A DNA stretch of 64,000 nt from Dactylis glomerata (lineage: Eukaryota > Streptophyta > Magnoliopsida > Poales > Poaceae). Shown here piece after piece: positions 1 to 10,289 of the stretch; within the stretch, counting starts at the first letter, position 1; each line of letters opens with the position of its first letter. The stretch spans positions 682,001 to 746,000 of the forward strand of contig QXEO01001565.1 of NCBI GenBank assembly GCA_007115705.1, in the 5' to 3' direction. Position numbers and translations under genes: made by a program. The notes beneath the pieces are model-generated. The model had not been told where the DNA came from and did not search any database. It saw only the letters and a program-made list of their open reading frames with translations.

Positions 1-1432
1 TTGAGCATGTCTTGGGTGTATTTGGCTTGGTTCACAAACGTCCCTCCCTTCAATTGTTTGACTTCAAATCCAAGGAAGAACTCCAACTCCCCCATCATAG
101 ACATCTCAAACTTGTTGGTCATGAGCTTAGCAAACTCATCATTGAAAGCTTTGTTAGTAGAACCAAATATAATATCATCAACATATAATTGACAAATGAA
201 AAGCTCCCCATTGACCTTCTTAGTAAAAAGAGTGGGATCGATCACCCCAATTTCAAAACCACGATCAACCAACAACTCTTTAAGGTGCTCATACCATGCA
301 CGTGGGGCTTGTTTAAGTCCATAGAGCGCCTTATCAAGTTTGTAAACGTGGTTAGGAAACTTAGGGTTTTCGAAGCCCGGGGGTTGCTTCAGAAAAACCA
401 ATTCATTTAAGGGACCATTAAGAAATGCAGTTTTAACATCCATTTGTTGAAGTTTAAAGTTATGATGAGATGCATATGCAAGTAAGATACGAATAGATTC
501 AAGACGAGCAACGGGAGCGAAAGTTTCACCAAAGTCAATACCCTCAACTTGGGAGAAACCTTGAGCCACCAATCTTGCCTTGTTACGAATGACAATGCCA
601 TTTGCATCTTGCTTATTCTTGAAGATCCACTTGGTCCTAATGACATTACGGCAATCTTTGGGTCTTTCTACTAGAGTCCAAACTTTGTTGCGCTTGAAGT
701 TGTTGAGTTCATCATGCATGGCATTAAGCCAATCCGGATCCTCAAGCGCCTCATAAAATTTCTTGGCTTCTACACAAGAGACAAAAGCATGATGAGAGCT
801 AAAGTTAGAAAGTTGCCTCCTTGTGGAGACACCTTTACGAACACTCCCAACAACATTTTCCAAGGATATGCTTCTTCGTCGAAGTATGGACTCAAGCTTC
901 TTCTCACGGCGAGTGTGAGCCTCAAGAGGAGATTCTTGAGAGACTACTTGATCATCTTCATGATCGCTGTTCTGGTCCTCGCCTTGACCAGTTGGATTGC
1001 CTTGATCATCAAGTGTCCCGTAACCACGGAAATCAGATGGATCTTCATCAGGCCCTTGATCATCCCCGGAGACTCCGGTATAGGCCGGAGAATCCGGACC
1101 ACAGGGGCCGGAGACTCCGGGCAAGATTGCTCGGTGGGATGATCTTGAGGTTGAGGGTGTGCAGCTTGTCTTTGGTCAATGTCATGTGGGTGTTCAGCAG
1201 GTGAAGGCTCCACTTGGGTAGAGAATTCTCCTTCTCCTTCGGCCAAAAGGTGTCCCTCAATGGGCCGAAAGAATCCGACACCCATTCTTCTTATGGCTTG
1301 GGGAGGAATTTCGTCACCTGCATCACGAACACCACTTTGTCCCACAAAGGAACCATTATCTTCATCGAACCTCACATTACAAGTCTCTATAACATGCCCG
1401 GTGGACTTGCTATAGATCCTATAGGAATGTGA
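1..1432 (-). pseudogene. copia pol, reverse transcriptase part (runs off left edge)
   Basis: Read from 1432 down to 1, this encodes the integrase C-terminal tail, a Pro/Glu/Asp-rich linker and the copia-type RT (RVT_2). Visible RT blocks include the RTKWIFKNK-like start near 620, QGFSQVEGIDFGETFAPV near 560-510, QMDVKTAFLNG near 440, ALYGLKQAPRAW near 320-290, and the catalytic YVDDI near 180. A TGA at 1433-1435 separates it from the integrase frame, and the frame shifts in the GC-rich linker around 1065, so it is not translatable in one piece. RNase H and the 3' LTR lie beyond the window. In a live element this part makes cDNA in the virus-like particle. Confidence 0.88.
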
Positions 1433-2641
1433 TCAGTCCGAGGAGTAACCAACAAAGATACCCTCTAAAGCTTTAGAATCAAATTTTGACAAACGAACAC
1501 CTTTCTTGAGATAGAAGCACTTACAACCAAATACCCGGAAGTACATGATGTTGGGCTTTTGCCCGGTAAGTATTTCATTGGGAGTCTTGTTCAAGTTCTT
1601 GCGGAGATAAAGCCGGTTGGTGGCATGGCATGCGGTATTAATAGCTTTGGCCCAAAAGTTGTATGGAGACTTGAACTCCGCCAACATAGTTCTTGCCGCA
1701 TCCATAAGAGTCTGGTTCTTCCTCTCGGCAACTCCATTTTGTTGCGGGGTATATGCAGCGGAATATTGATGTTTGATACCCGCATCACTAAGAAACTCAT
1801 TTAGGGAGTAGTTCTTGAACTCGGTGCCATTGTCACTTCTTATATTCAATATGGTGGTATCTAATTGACGCTCAACTTTGGTGGCAAAGTCTTTGACGGT
1901 TTGTTGGGTCTCACTCTTGAATTCAAAGAAATAAACCCAAGTGTATCTTGAATAGTCCTCGACAATCACCAAACAATACTTCTTGCCACCAAGACTTGCA
2001 TAAGTGGGAGGTCCAAAGAGATCCATGTGAAGGAGCTCGAAGCACCTCTTGGAAGAGATAATAGTCTTGCTTGGATGGCTTGTTTCATACATCTTCCCTT
2101 CAATACAAGCCCTACAAACACGATCTTTGGCAAAAGAAACATTCTTTAGTCCGAGTATGTGGCCGCCGGTGTAGAGATTTTGCAAAGCTCTCATATTGAC
2201 GTGGGCTAACCGGCGATGCCAAAGCCATCCCACGTCGGCCTTAGCAATTAGGCATATCGCGGCCGTAGTGGGTTTCTCCGAGAAGTCCACCACATACAAG
2301 CCATTTTCGACATACCCAACAAAGGCAACCTTGAGAGACTTACTCCACATGATGACCACAATGTCAACATCAAAATATGTGGCATAGCCCATAGTAGCAA
2401 GTTGACGAACGGAAAGTAAATTATAACCAATGGTTTTGACAAGCATGACATTCACTAGGGACACGTCCGGAGTGATCACCACCTTACCGAAACCAAGTAC
2501 CTTAGAGGATGACTTGTCACCATATGAGACCATGACATTTGAAGTATTTGGCCTTAGATCTTCCACAATATTTTTGCTTCCGGTCATGTGGCTTGTGGCA
2601 CCACTATCAATGATCCATTTTTCTCCTCCAGAAGCAATGTC
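1433..2641 (-). pseudogene. copia pol, protease C-terminal to integrase part
   Basis: An open stretch of about 400 codons. It starts just after an in-frame TAG (2644-2642) with the aspartic protease motif DSGATSHMTG (about 2612-2583). A GAG-pre-integrase zinc-binding block follows (His pair in WLWHRRLAH, Cys pair in CRACIEG, about 2210-2090). The integrase core has its acidic triad in LLHMDLFG, RSDNGTEF and QQNGVAERKN. It ends at a TGA at 1435-1433 although the reading frame carries on as integrase tail. The upstream TAG looks like a CAG-to-TAG change. The protein would mature the polyprotein and insert the cDNA. Confidence 0.9.
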
Positions 2642-3087
2642 CTACAAGAGATCAATTCTTGGATTTAGGTCCCCATTTTTGGATGGGTCCTCTTTTGTTA
2701 GTCACAAGAATCTTAGGTACCCAAATAGCATATTCAATGTAACCATCATAGGGACCAACATATCTAGCATAGACATCACCATACTAATCCCTGAGAAGAA
2801 CATAATGAGGGTTATATTTTCCTGCAAAGTCATTGTGAGTAGGGCCGGAGACTCTGGCCTTGGGGACCGGAGACTCCGGGCTAGATGAACCAGCCGGAGA
2901 CTCCGCACCCTTGGACTCGGAGACTCCGGTCACTTCGACCTTCTCCTCCTTCTCCTTTCCCTTGAACTCCTCCTACTCCTCTTCTGTGTAACAAATGTCA
3001 AACGGAACATGAGGAGTGGGAGCAGCAGCATCAGGCTTCTTCTTCTTCTTCTTCTTCTTCTTGTTCTTCTTCTTTTTCTTTAAGGGC
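2642..3087 (-). pseudogene. copia gag C-terminus to protease spacer
   Basis: This continues the copia gag past the C1 insertion. It begins with a run of Lys codons read from a (TTC)n tract (3037-3082), then an acidic block, a Ser/Pro stretch built from GGAGACTCCGG-like repeats (2848-2936), and a conserved Tyr/Gly-rich segment leading to the protease. In-frame stops are visible near 2975 and 2787, and the frame must change near 2660 to enter the protease. Recognisable only as gag-PR linker. Confidence 0.7.
3083..3087. repeat. Target site duplication of C1, left copy (AGGGC)
   Basis: AGGGC directly precedes the LTR start at 3088 and is repeated at 10045-10049 after the right LTR. Confidence 0.92.
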
Positions 3088-4614
3088 TGATGTCTACGCA
3101 CTTCTATTCTTGTAGACACTTGTTGGGCCTCCAAGTGCAGAGGTTTGTAGAACAGCAGCAAGTTTCCCTTAAGTGGATCACCCAAGGTTTATCGAACTCA
3201 GGGAGGTTAGAGGTCAAAGCTATCCCTCTCAAGCAACCCTGCAATTACGATACAGAAAGTCTCTTGTGTCCCCAACACACCCAATACACTTGTCAGATGT
3301 ATAGGTGCACTAGTTCGGCGAAGAGATAGTGAAATACAAGTAGTAGTGATGATTATAAGTAGCAAATGTAACTTGGAATAAAAATCGCTGCGAGCAAACA
3401 AGTAACAAAACAGCAAGTAAACGATATGCAAAGCTTGGAAACAAGGCCTAGGGATCATACTTTCACTAGTGGACACACTCCCAACAATATAACATGAATG
3501 AACAAGTAACTTCTCTTGCTAAGGTACTCTGAATTACTCTCCTATTGAATAACACTAATCATTGTGTAGTGGCTACAGAAGCACCCCTTAAAGTTCATCA
3601 AGTACTTGACAAACACCACTCATAGAGATATCCAAATCAGATCACAATTCAAGATAGAAATCATTGCAACTTAGACCAAGTACTAACACGGTGCACACAC
3701 TCACACCTTTACACCATGAAAGGAGGAATAAATCACTCAAACTATCATAGCAATAATTATTCTCATAATCCACAAGGGATAACAATCGTAGCCTAAACCA
3801 AGTACCACCATGATGCACGCACTGTCACCGTTACACCATAACAGGAGGAATAGATTACTTTAATAACATCACTAGAGTACACAAAATATCTGAATAATAA
3901 CATGTACTTGTTCAACATGATACAAAGCTCACGATCACATAAAGATCACATCATGGGAGAGAGAGGTGAACCACATAGCTACCGGTAGAGCCCTCAGCCC
4001 CGGGGATGAACTACTCCCTCCTCATCATAGGAGACAACAAGGTTGATGGAGATGGCGGTGAGGTCGATGGAGATGGCGGAGACGGCGATGGAGATGGCTC
4101 CGGGGGCACTTCCCCGTCCCGGCAGGGTGCCGGAACAGAGACTTCTGTCCCCCGAAATTCGTCGGTGGCGGCGGCGGAGCTACGGAACTCTTTCTGGAAA
4201 TCTGATCGGGCGCTTAGGTTTTTCCGTCCCGAGGCTTCTTATAGGCGAAGGGGCGTTGTCAGAGGGCTGCCAGGGCTTCCTCACACAGGGGTGGCGCGGC
4301 CAGGGCCTGGGCCGCGCCAGCCCCTTGTGAGGGAGGCCTCTGGCCCCTCTCCTTCCTCTCTTCTGATGTTTGGACGCTCCCGGGAAAAATAAGACTTCTG
4401 GCTTTTGTTTCGTCCAATTCCGAGAATATTTCCTGTGTATCACTTCTGAAACACAAAAACAGCAGAAAACAGGGAACTGGCACTGTGGCACTTCGTTAAT
4501 AGGTTAGTTCCGGAAAGCGTATAAAAATGCCACTAAGTGTAACGAAACAATAGGCAAATGGTGTAAAAACAAGCATGGAGCATCAAAAATTATAGATACG
4601 TTTGAGACGTATCA
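3088..4614 (-). repeat. C1 3' LTR (left copy)
   Basis: 1527 bp, starting TGATGTCTACGC and ending GACGTATCA on the + strand. Near-identical to 8508-10044; the 10-bp length difference is one repeat unit in the GATGGAGA-rich tract near 4050. ORFs inside it (for example 4006-4392) are by-products of its GC-rich composition. Confidence 0.93.
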
Positions 4615-4629
4615 AGCATCCCCAAGCTT
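4615..4629 (-). other. C1 polypurine tract next to the 3' LTR
   Basis: The - strand reads AAGCTTGGGGATGCT directly before the LTR start TGATACG, the position of the plus-strand primer. Confidence 0.75.
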
Positions 4630-7426
4630 AACTCTTGCTCGTCCTCGAGTAGGTAAGTGATAACAAAAGAATAATTTTTGAGGTGACATGCACCTACACA
4701 ATCTTGATCATATATGTAAGCATTGGTGAGCTGGGATCAATAGAACTTAAAACATGGGCATGAAAGATATAATCATGACAATAAGAAACTTAGCAACCAT
4801 GTTGTAAACATGCAATTGAACACAAACAAAAGATCATGATAATGAAACAATGAAAGTCAAACGTGTGTTCAAATCATAAGGAAAAACATACAAATGGTTT
4901 TCAGCTTGTCCTTCAAAGAGAGCAAAACATAAATGCATAGGACACCTCAAAGTTTAAGAGGGCGACTAGATACAAATAATTTAAGAACAAGTGAAACCAA
5001 CAATATGAGTCAATCAATGAACTTTGGGACAATGCATATCACACTAAGAATGACAACTATGTTCTCTTAATGGTGCATAAAGAAAGAAGGTGGTGACTCA
5101 ACATAAAAGTAAAAGAAAGGCCCTTCGCAGAGGGAAGCAGTGATTGCAAGTTTTATAACCTTCAAAAATTATGGTACTTACCGGCTTTGAGCTCTCATTG
5201 CCCCCATCATAAGCATCTTGAATGGTTAAAGTTAATGCGAGAACAATTATGATGCATATGCTTGACAAATCATAAGTTGAAAACCTCGTGTCCCGTGAAT
5301 ACGAGTACCCAAACCATGCTAGTTTACTTAGAGTCCCAAGCAAGGCTCTTGTCATTGTAAGTATATGCATATCATTGAGAACCGCCAATGGGGTACCTCC
5401 GTGCCCGATGACATGGAACAAGCCCACACCAAAATGACAGGACAAGCAGACAATGAACACCTTGACATCTCTTTTATTTGCTATATTGTTTAGCTTTTTA
5501 TTGTGAGATGCGTCATCGAATGTTCACCATGGGTATGCTGCAAATTTCCACCATGAATTATGCATGGCTTAGATTGGCGGCCCGGCGTTTCCCTAACACA
5601 TATAAAAACTCCATGATCCTCACAAGATTCCCAATTCATTTCACACAGCGGGCATCCATAAACAAAAGATCACGATATCAACTCAAAAAGAAGTGCAATG
5701 TTGAAAGCTTGCCCCATGACAGCATGGCTGGGCTAGAATCCAACTTACAACTTGCAAGCATAACAACTCAACATAAAAGACCACAATGTCAAAATTTTAA
5801 GAACAGGAAAAAGTAAAGTGTGCCTTCCGGTTCGTGAGAGCTTTACTGATCGAATTTCGCATAACACTGGTAAGAGTTTAATTTGAAGAGAATATAAAAG
5901 CAAGTCAAATTTACTTGGAATAGCAAATTGCTAGTAGGTATGTATGGTGGACACAATGAAAAACTTTGGCTTTTAGGAGTTGGATGCACGAGTAGAGCTC
6001 ATACTCAGTACAAGGCGAGGGCTAGCAAAAGACTGGGAGCGACCAACTAAGAGAGCAATAATGGCCATAATCATGCAAAGCGACAAAGCGACATTAAAAG
6101 AAGCATACGATGGCATCAAAAGTCAAAAACTAAATGATCATGAAGGCTAAAGGCGACTTTGGAAGAGTCTAACATGTGTGAGCATGCGCCAAGTCAACCC
6201 AAATAAAGCATCAAGGAGAAAACCAAAATAATGCTTCCATACAATAAAAACAACGCATGATTTTTTCAAAGGCTCATTAAGCAATCTCAGTTATTTGAGA
6301 CAAGTCATGCTACAGCAAAACCACTAAGCATACTATCAAAAAGACATCAAGCATGACATGAAAAAGCCTAAGCCGCAGTCTACACAAGCTCCTTCTTGTA
6401 CCACTATTTTGCACAAAGCTTTTTCTCTTTTCCAACACCATTTGAAATTTTTTTAAGACACCTCTTTTGATGAAAACCAATAAAGATCAGAGGCAAAAAT
6501 ACACCTTGATGAAAAAGATATGGCAAGATCTGAACGCATATCAAGGCGAAAACGAAAACCAAAATCAGTAGCAGAAAAAGAAGAACACCCGGTGAAATTG
6601 TAAGAATGAAAAACGGAGTGTTCTTTGCAAATGAAAACGAGTTCATCTCCTCCAAAAGAAACATGATGTGATCTAACCATTTATTGCAGCAAACAAAACT
6701 AAACTAACTAAGAAAACTAAAACAACTGACGCTCCAAGAAAAACACATAGTGCATGAAGCAATAAAAATATAGTGTCTTGAAAGGTGACCTGATTTTTGC
6801 CGATGAAGAAGGGGTGCCTCGGGGGCATCCCCAAGCTTTGACGCTTGTACTTCTTGGATAATTCTTGGGGTGATGCATGGGCATCCCCAAGCTTGAGCTT
6901 TTGTCCATTCTTCAACTCATCTCATCATTCTCCAATCCCTACACTTGAAAACTTCCTTCATACAAAACTAAACACAATTCTATTAGCAACATTAGTGTAA
7001 GCATAAAATATATTCAACCTCTTTTAGCTTCAGGTTTCAACCTAAAACCACCACATATATAGAATATACTACTGTAGCAACTTCCCCAAAAGTTCCATAA
7101 TCAAAAGAACTCAAAAAGAAAGCGATAAAGCGGCAAACACAAATATTGGCAGAAATCTGTCAAAACAGAACAGCTGACAAAGGTCGAATTTTTGAGGGAT
7201 TTTCTGTTGCTCAAATCAAAAAGTGTTCAACTAACAAAAGTTTGGATATAACCTGGGGCATATGCACAAGAAATCGCAGGTCCAAAATATATACAGAGAA
7301 TTTTCACAAATTTTTACGGTGCAGCACCGAAAACTGTTTCAGGACAGCAACATCCCCAAATCTTACCTCACTCAAATTAGAGGCTTCTCTTGGCACAAAA
7401 ACGAAATAAAAAGGATAAGGAGCGGT
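4630..7426 (-). other. C1 non-coding tail
   Basis: About 2.8 kb with no supported gene. It is AT-rich and closely matches the tails of A1 (40474-43263) and C2 (54833-57235). Two extra copies of the polypurine core GCATCCCCAAGCTT (+ strand) lie at 6825-6838 and 6881-6894, exactly 56 bp apart. Short ORFs here are not conserved as proteins. Confidence 0.7.
6825..6894 (-). other. C1 duplicated internal polypurine-tract cores
   Basis: Two copies of the 14-bp PPT core (6825-6838, 6881-6894) repeat the LTR-adjacent PPT about 2.2 kb upstream of it. The same 56-bp spacing is found in A1 and C2. They could prime additional plus-strand cDNA like a central PPT. Confidence 0.55.
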
Positions 7427-7537
7427 CATTACAGTAGTAATGACTTCCAAGACTCAAATAAAAAAAAATTAATGAAAATAAAACAATGGGTTATCTCCCA
7501 AGAGTGCTTTTTCTTTAACGCCTTTGAGCTAGGCGCA
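7427..7537 (-). ncRNA. Predicted cis RNA hairpin cluster downstream of the C1 ORF
   Basis: On the - strand, 18 bases after the ORF stop, three hairpins can be drawn. They are CGCC/GGCG around TAGCTCAAA (about 7536-7520), TTGGG/CCCAT around AGATAA (about 7500-7484), and a palindrome CATTAC/GTAATG (7442-7427). The block is nearly identical in A1 and C2 although A1 has an unrelated ORF. Base pairing was read by eye; no covariation test was done. Confidence 0.5.
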
Positions 7538-7554
7538 ATAATTTGCAAAGATGC

Positions 7555-8367
7555 TCATGTGGGCGCCATATAAAAGCTTGAGGCAAAGGCGCCATATAGG
7601 AACTTGAAGCAATAGAGAGCATCAAAAAGCAAATGTGAAAGACATTTATATCTGAACCACTTCCTATGCATAGGAATCTTGTAAGAAAATAAATCAACGA
7701 GGCACATAGTAGCAAGCATGGATAGATAAAACAAGTGCCACTTCAAGATTTGCAACATAAAGAGGAGAAACTTAATATTGTTGAGATCCATCAAACCATG
7801 TTTCCCTCTCTCATAATAACTTTCAGTAGCATCATGAATAGAACTAACAATATAACTATCACATAAAACATCCCTATCATGAGCCACATGCATAAAAGAA
7901 TTAATATTCACCACAGGAACAATAGTAGTAGGAGCAAATTCAATAGAATAATTATTCTCATCACCATAATCATCATAAATAGGAGGCATATTGTAATCAT
8001 AACTAATTTTCTCCTCAAAAGTAGGTGAACTGAAAATATTATACTCATCATCACAAGCTAGAGAACTACTATGTCGCAAAGCATACTCATCAAACATATC
8101 ATCATAAGAAGGAACATCACATATGGGAGATAAAATATCATCAGAGCAAACTTTCTCCACTAAAGCTGGGGAACTAAAAATATCATGCTTAACAAAACCA
8201 GCTTCCCCAAGCTTAGACTTTTCTATAGCATTATCAACAACGGTGTTCAAAGCATTCATACTAACAACACTATTAGCATGCAAATTAAGCTCCAAAGGTT
8301 TTTCAATTTTCTCTTCAAACACTTCATATCTAAACTCAGGAAAAAGACTACAGAACTCATTTTCCAT
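7555..8367 (-). CDS. Uncharacterised C-family retrotransposon ORF with hydrophobic C-terminus
   Basis: An intact 270-codon ORF that starts 112 bp after the primer site, where gag normally sits. I recognise no gag, protease, RT or integrase motif. Residues 1-190 are acidic and rich in Ser, Asp and Tyr (for example DDEYNIFSSPTFEEK). Residues about 200-228 (FLLFMLQILKWHLFYLSMLA onward) and 243-262 are strongly hydrophobic and could span or associate with a membrane. The copy in C2 is about 93% identical by eye and also intact. Similar sequences are common as hypothetical proteins in Triticeae. The function is unknown. Env-like membrane association is only a speculation from the hydrophobic segments and the Athila context. 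Confidence 0.7.
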   Translation of the reverse strand: MENEFCSLFPEFRYEVFEEKIEKPLELNLHANSVVSMNALNTVVDNAIEKSKLGEAGFVKHDIFSSPALVEKVCSDDILSPICDVPSYDDMFDEYALRHSSSLACDDEYNIFSSPTFEEKISYDYNMPPIYDDYGDENNYSIEFAPTTIVPVVNINSFMHVAHDRDVLCDSYIVSSIHDATESYYERGKHGLMDLNNIKFLLFMLQILKWHLFYLSMLATMCLVDLFSYKIPMHRKWFRYKCLSHLLFDALYCFKFLYGAFASSFYMAPT

Positions 8368-8479
8368 TAAGCCTAACTAGTGAAAATAAAAACAAGAAAC
8401 AAAAAGATGTAATTGCAGAATCTAAAGGAAATAACTCCGAGCACTCACACGGGAGGATGCGAGTACCTTTTACCTTACC

Positions 8480-8497
8480 TCCCCGGCAACGGCACCA
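8480..8497 (-). other. C1 primer binding site, tRNA-Asp type with one mismatch
   Basis: The - strand reads TGGTGCCGTTGCCGGGGA. The same site in C2, A1 and G2 reads TGGCGCCGTTGCCGGGGA, the exact complement of the plant tRNA-Asp 3' end, so C1 carries one C-to-T change in its primer site. Confidence 0.88.
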
Positions 8498-8507
8498 GAA
8501 AAGAGCT

Positions 8508-10044
8508 TGATGTCTACGCACTTCTATTCTTGTAGACACTTGTTGGGCCTCCAAGTGCAGAGGTTTGTAGAACAGCAGCAAGTTTCCCTTAAGTGGATCA
8601 CCCAAGGTTTATCGAACTCAGGGAGGTTAGAGGTCAAAGCTATCCCTCTCAAGCAACCCTGCAATTACGATACAGAAAGTCTCTTGTGTCCCCAACACAC
8701 CCAATACACTTGTCAGATGTATAGGTGCACTAGTTCGGCGAAGAGATAGTGAAATACAAGTAGTAGTGATGATTATAAGTAGCAAATGTAACTTGGAATA
8801 AAAATCGCTGCGAGCAAACAAGTAACAAAACAGCAAGTAAACGATATGCAAAGCTTGGAAACAAGGCCTAGGGATCATACTTTCACTAGTGGACACACTC
8901 CCAACAATATAACATGAATGAACAAGTAACTTCTCTTGCTAAGGTACTCTGAATTACTCTCCTATTGAATAACACTAATCATTGTGTAGTGGCTACAGAA
9001 GCACCCCTTAAAGTTCATCAAGTACTTGACAAACACCACTCATAGAGATATCCAAATCAGATCACAATTCAAGATAGAAATCATTGCAACTTAGACCAAG
9101 TACTAACACGGTGCACACACTCACACCTTTACACCATGAAAGGAGGAATAAATCACTCAAACTATCATAGCAATAATTATTCTCATAATCCACAAGGGAT
9201 CACAATCGTAGCCTAAACCAAGTACCACCATGATGCACGCACTGTCACCGTTACACCATAACAGGAGGAATAGATTACTTTAATAACATCACTAGAGTAC
9301 ACAAAATATCTGAATAATAACATGTACTTGTTCAACATGATACAAAGCTCACGATCACATAAAGATCACATCATGGGAGAGAGAGGTGAACCACATAGCT
9401 ACCGGTAGAGCCCTCAGCCCCGGGGATGAACTACTCCCTCCTCATCATAGGAGACAGCAAGGTTGATGGAGATGGAGGTGAGGTCGATGGAGACGGCGGA
9501 GACGGCGATGGAGACCGATGGAGATGGCTCCGGGGGCACTTCCCCGTCCCGGCAGGGTGCCGGAACAGAGACTTCTGTCCCCCGAAATTCGTCGGTGGCG
9601 GCGGCGGAGCTACGGAACTCTTTCTGGAAATCTGATCGGGCGCTTAGGTTTTTCCATCCCGAGGCTTCTTATAGGCGAAGGGGCGTTGTCAGAGGGCTGC
9701 CAGGGCTTCCTCACACAGGGGTGGCGCGGCCAGGGCCTGGGCCGCGCCAGCCCCTTGTGAGGGAGGCCTCTGGCCCCTCTCCTTCCTCTCTTCAGATGTT
9801 TGGACGCTCCCGGGAAAAATAAGACTTCTGGCTTTTGTTTCGTCCAATTCCGAGAATATTTCCTGTGTATCACTTCTGAAACACAAAAACAGCAGAAAAC
9901 AGGGAACTGGCACTGTGGCACTTCGTTAATAGGTTAGTTCCGGAAAGCGTATAAAAATGCCACTAAGTGTAACGAAACAATAGGCAAATGGTGTAAAAAC
10001 AAGCATGGAGCATCAAAAATTATAGATACGTTTGAGACGTATCA
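8508..10044 (-). repeat. C1 5' LTR (right copy)
   Basis: 1537 bp. On the - strand the LTR opens with TGATACGTCTCAAACGTATC, which folds into a terminal hairpin. A GC-rich inverted repeat follows at 9722-9749 and then a TATA-like CCTATAAGA (about 9675-9667), giving a plausible promoter for the genomic RNA. The other LTR end is at 8508. Confidence 0.93.
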
Positions 10045-10049
10045 AGGGC
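10045..10049. repeat. Target site duplication of C1, right copy (AGGGC)
   Basis: Matches 3083-3087. Confidence 0.92.
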
Positions 10050-10289
10050 TCGGCCACCAATCTGAGATTCCCCCTTTTTGAGGACCCGGCAACAAATCCG
10101 AGACCTTCCTTGCCCTTGTTCATTCGTTGATTACTCAAGAGATCATTGAGATTCTTTTCTCATTGAATGCAAGTGGCAAGGCCCTTGGCAAGTTCGGCCT
10201 TCAACCTAATGTTCTCCTCAATGATATCACTATGATCACATATGGGGTTAGAAGAATAAGGAACTTCAATAACTTGCATTGGTGGGACT
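10045..10289 (-). pseudogene. copia gag, short segment between two insertions
   Basis: A 245-bp island of the copia element between C1 and G2, including one TSD copy at each side. Read on the - strand it continues the gag frame from 19757 and flows into 3087 when both inserts are removed. It encodes the end of the coiled-coil region, ending in a conserved SKKG-type basic stretch. An in-frame TGA interrupts it near 10160. Confidence 0.8.

Larger units (their letters stand above)
3088..10044 (-). mobile_element. C1: short non-autonomous Athila-like gypsy element
   Basis: A complete 6957-bp element with LTRs at 3088-4614 and 8508-10044 and the 5-bp TSD AGGGC (3083-3087 and 10045-10049). The primer site next to the right LTR shows it runs on the - strand. 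It lacks gag, protease, RT and integrase and carries one ORF of 270 codons followed by a hairpin cluster and a 2.9-kb non-coding tail. By eye the LTRs differ by about six substitutions plus one 10-bp indel, so this is the youngest insertion here. It must rely on proteins supplied in trans. Confidence 0.93.

Noticed and set aside
3090..3329. 80-codon ORF at the start of each C-type LTR
   Set aside because: It lies in the R/U5 end of the LTR on the non-coding strand and contains no recognised domain. Its conservation follows the LTR.
4006..4491. ORFs in the GC-rich part of the LTRs (also near 9426-9921, 39902-40237, 46734-47069, 54200-54789, 59269-59858)
   Set aside because: They recur only because the LTRs recur, differ in frame between copies, and overlap the promoter hairpin and TATA region.
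6404..6915. Overlapping - strand ORFs in the C and A tails (also 42287-42751, 56352-56725)
   Set aside because: Frames are not preserved between copies, and they cover the duplicated polypurine cores.
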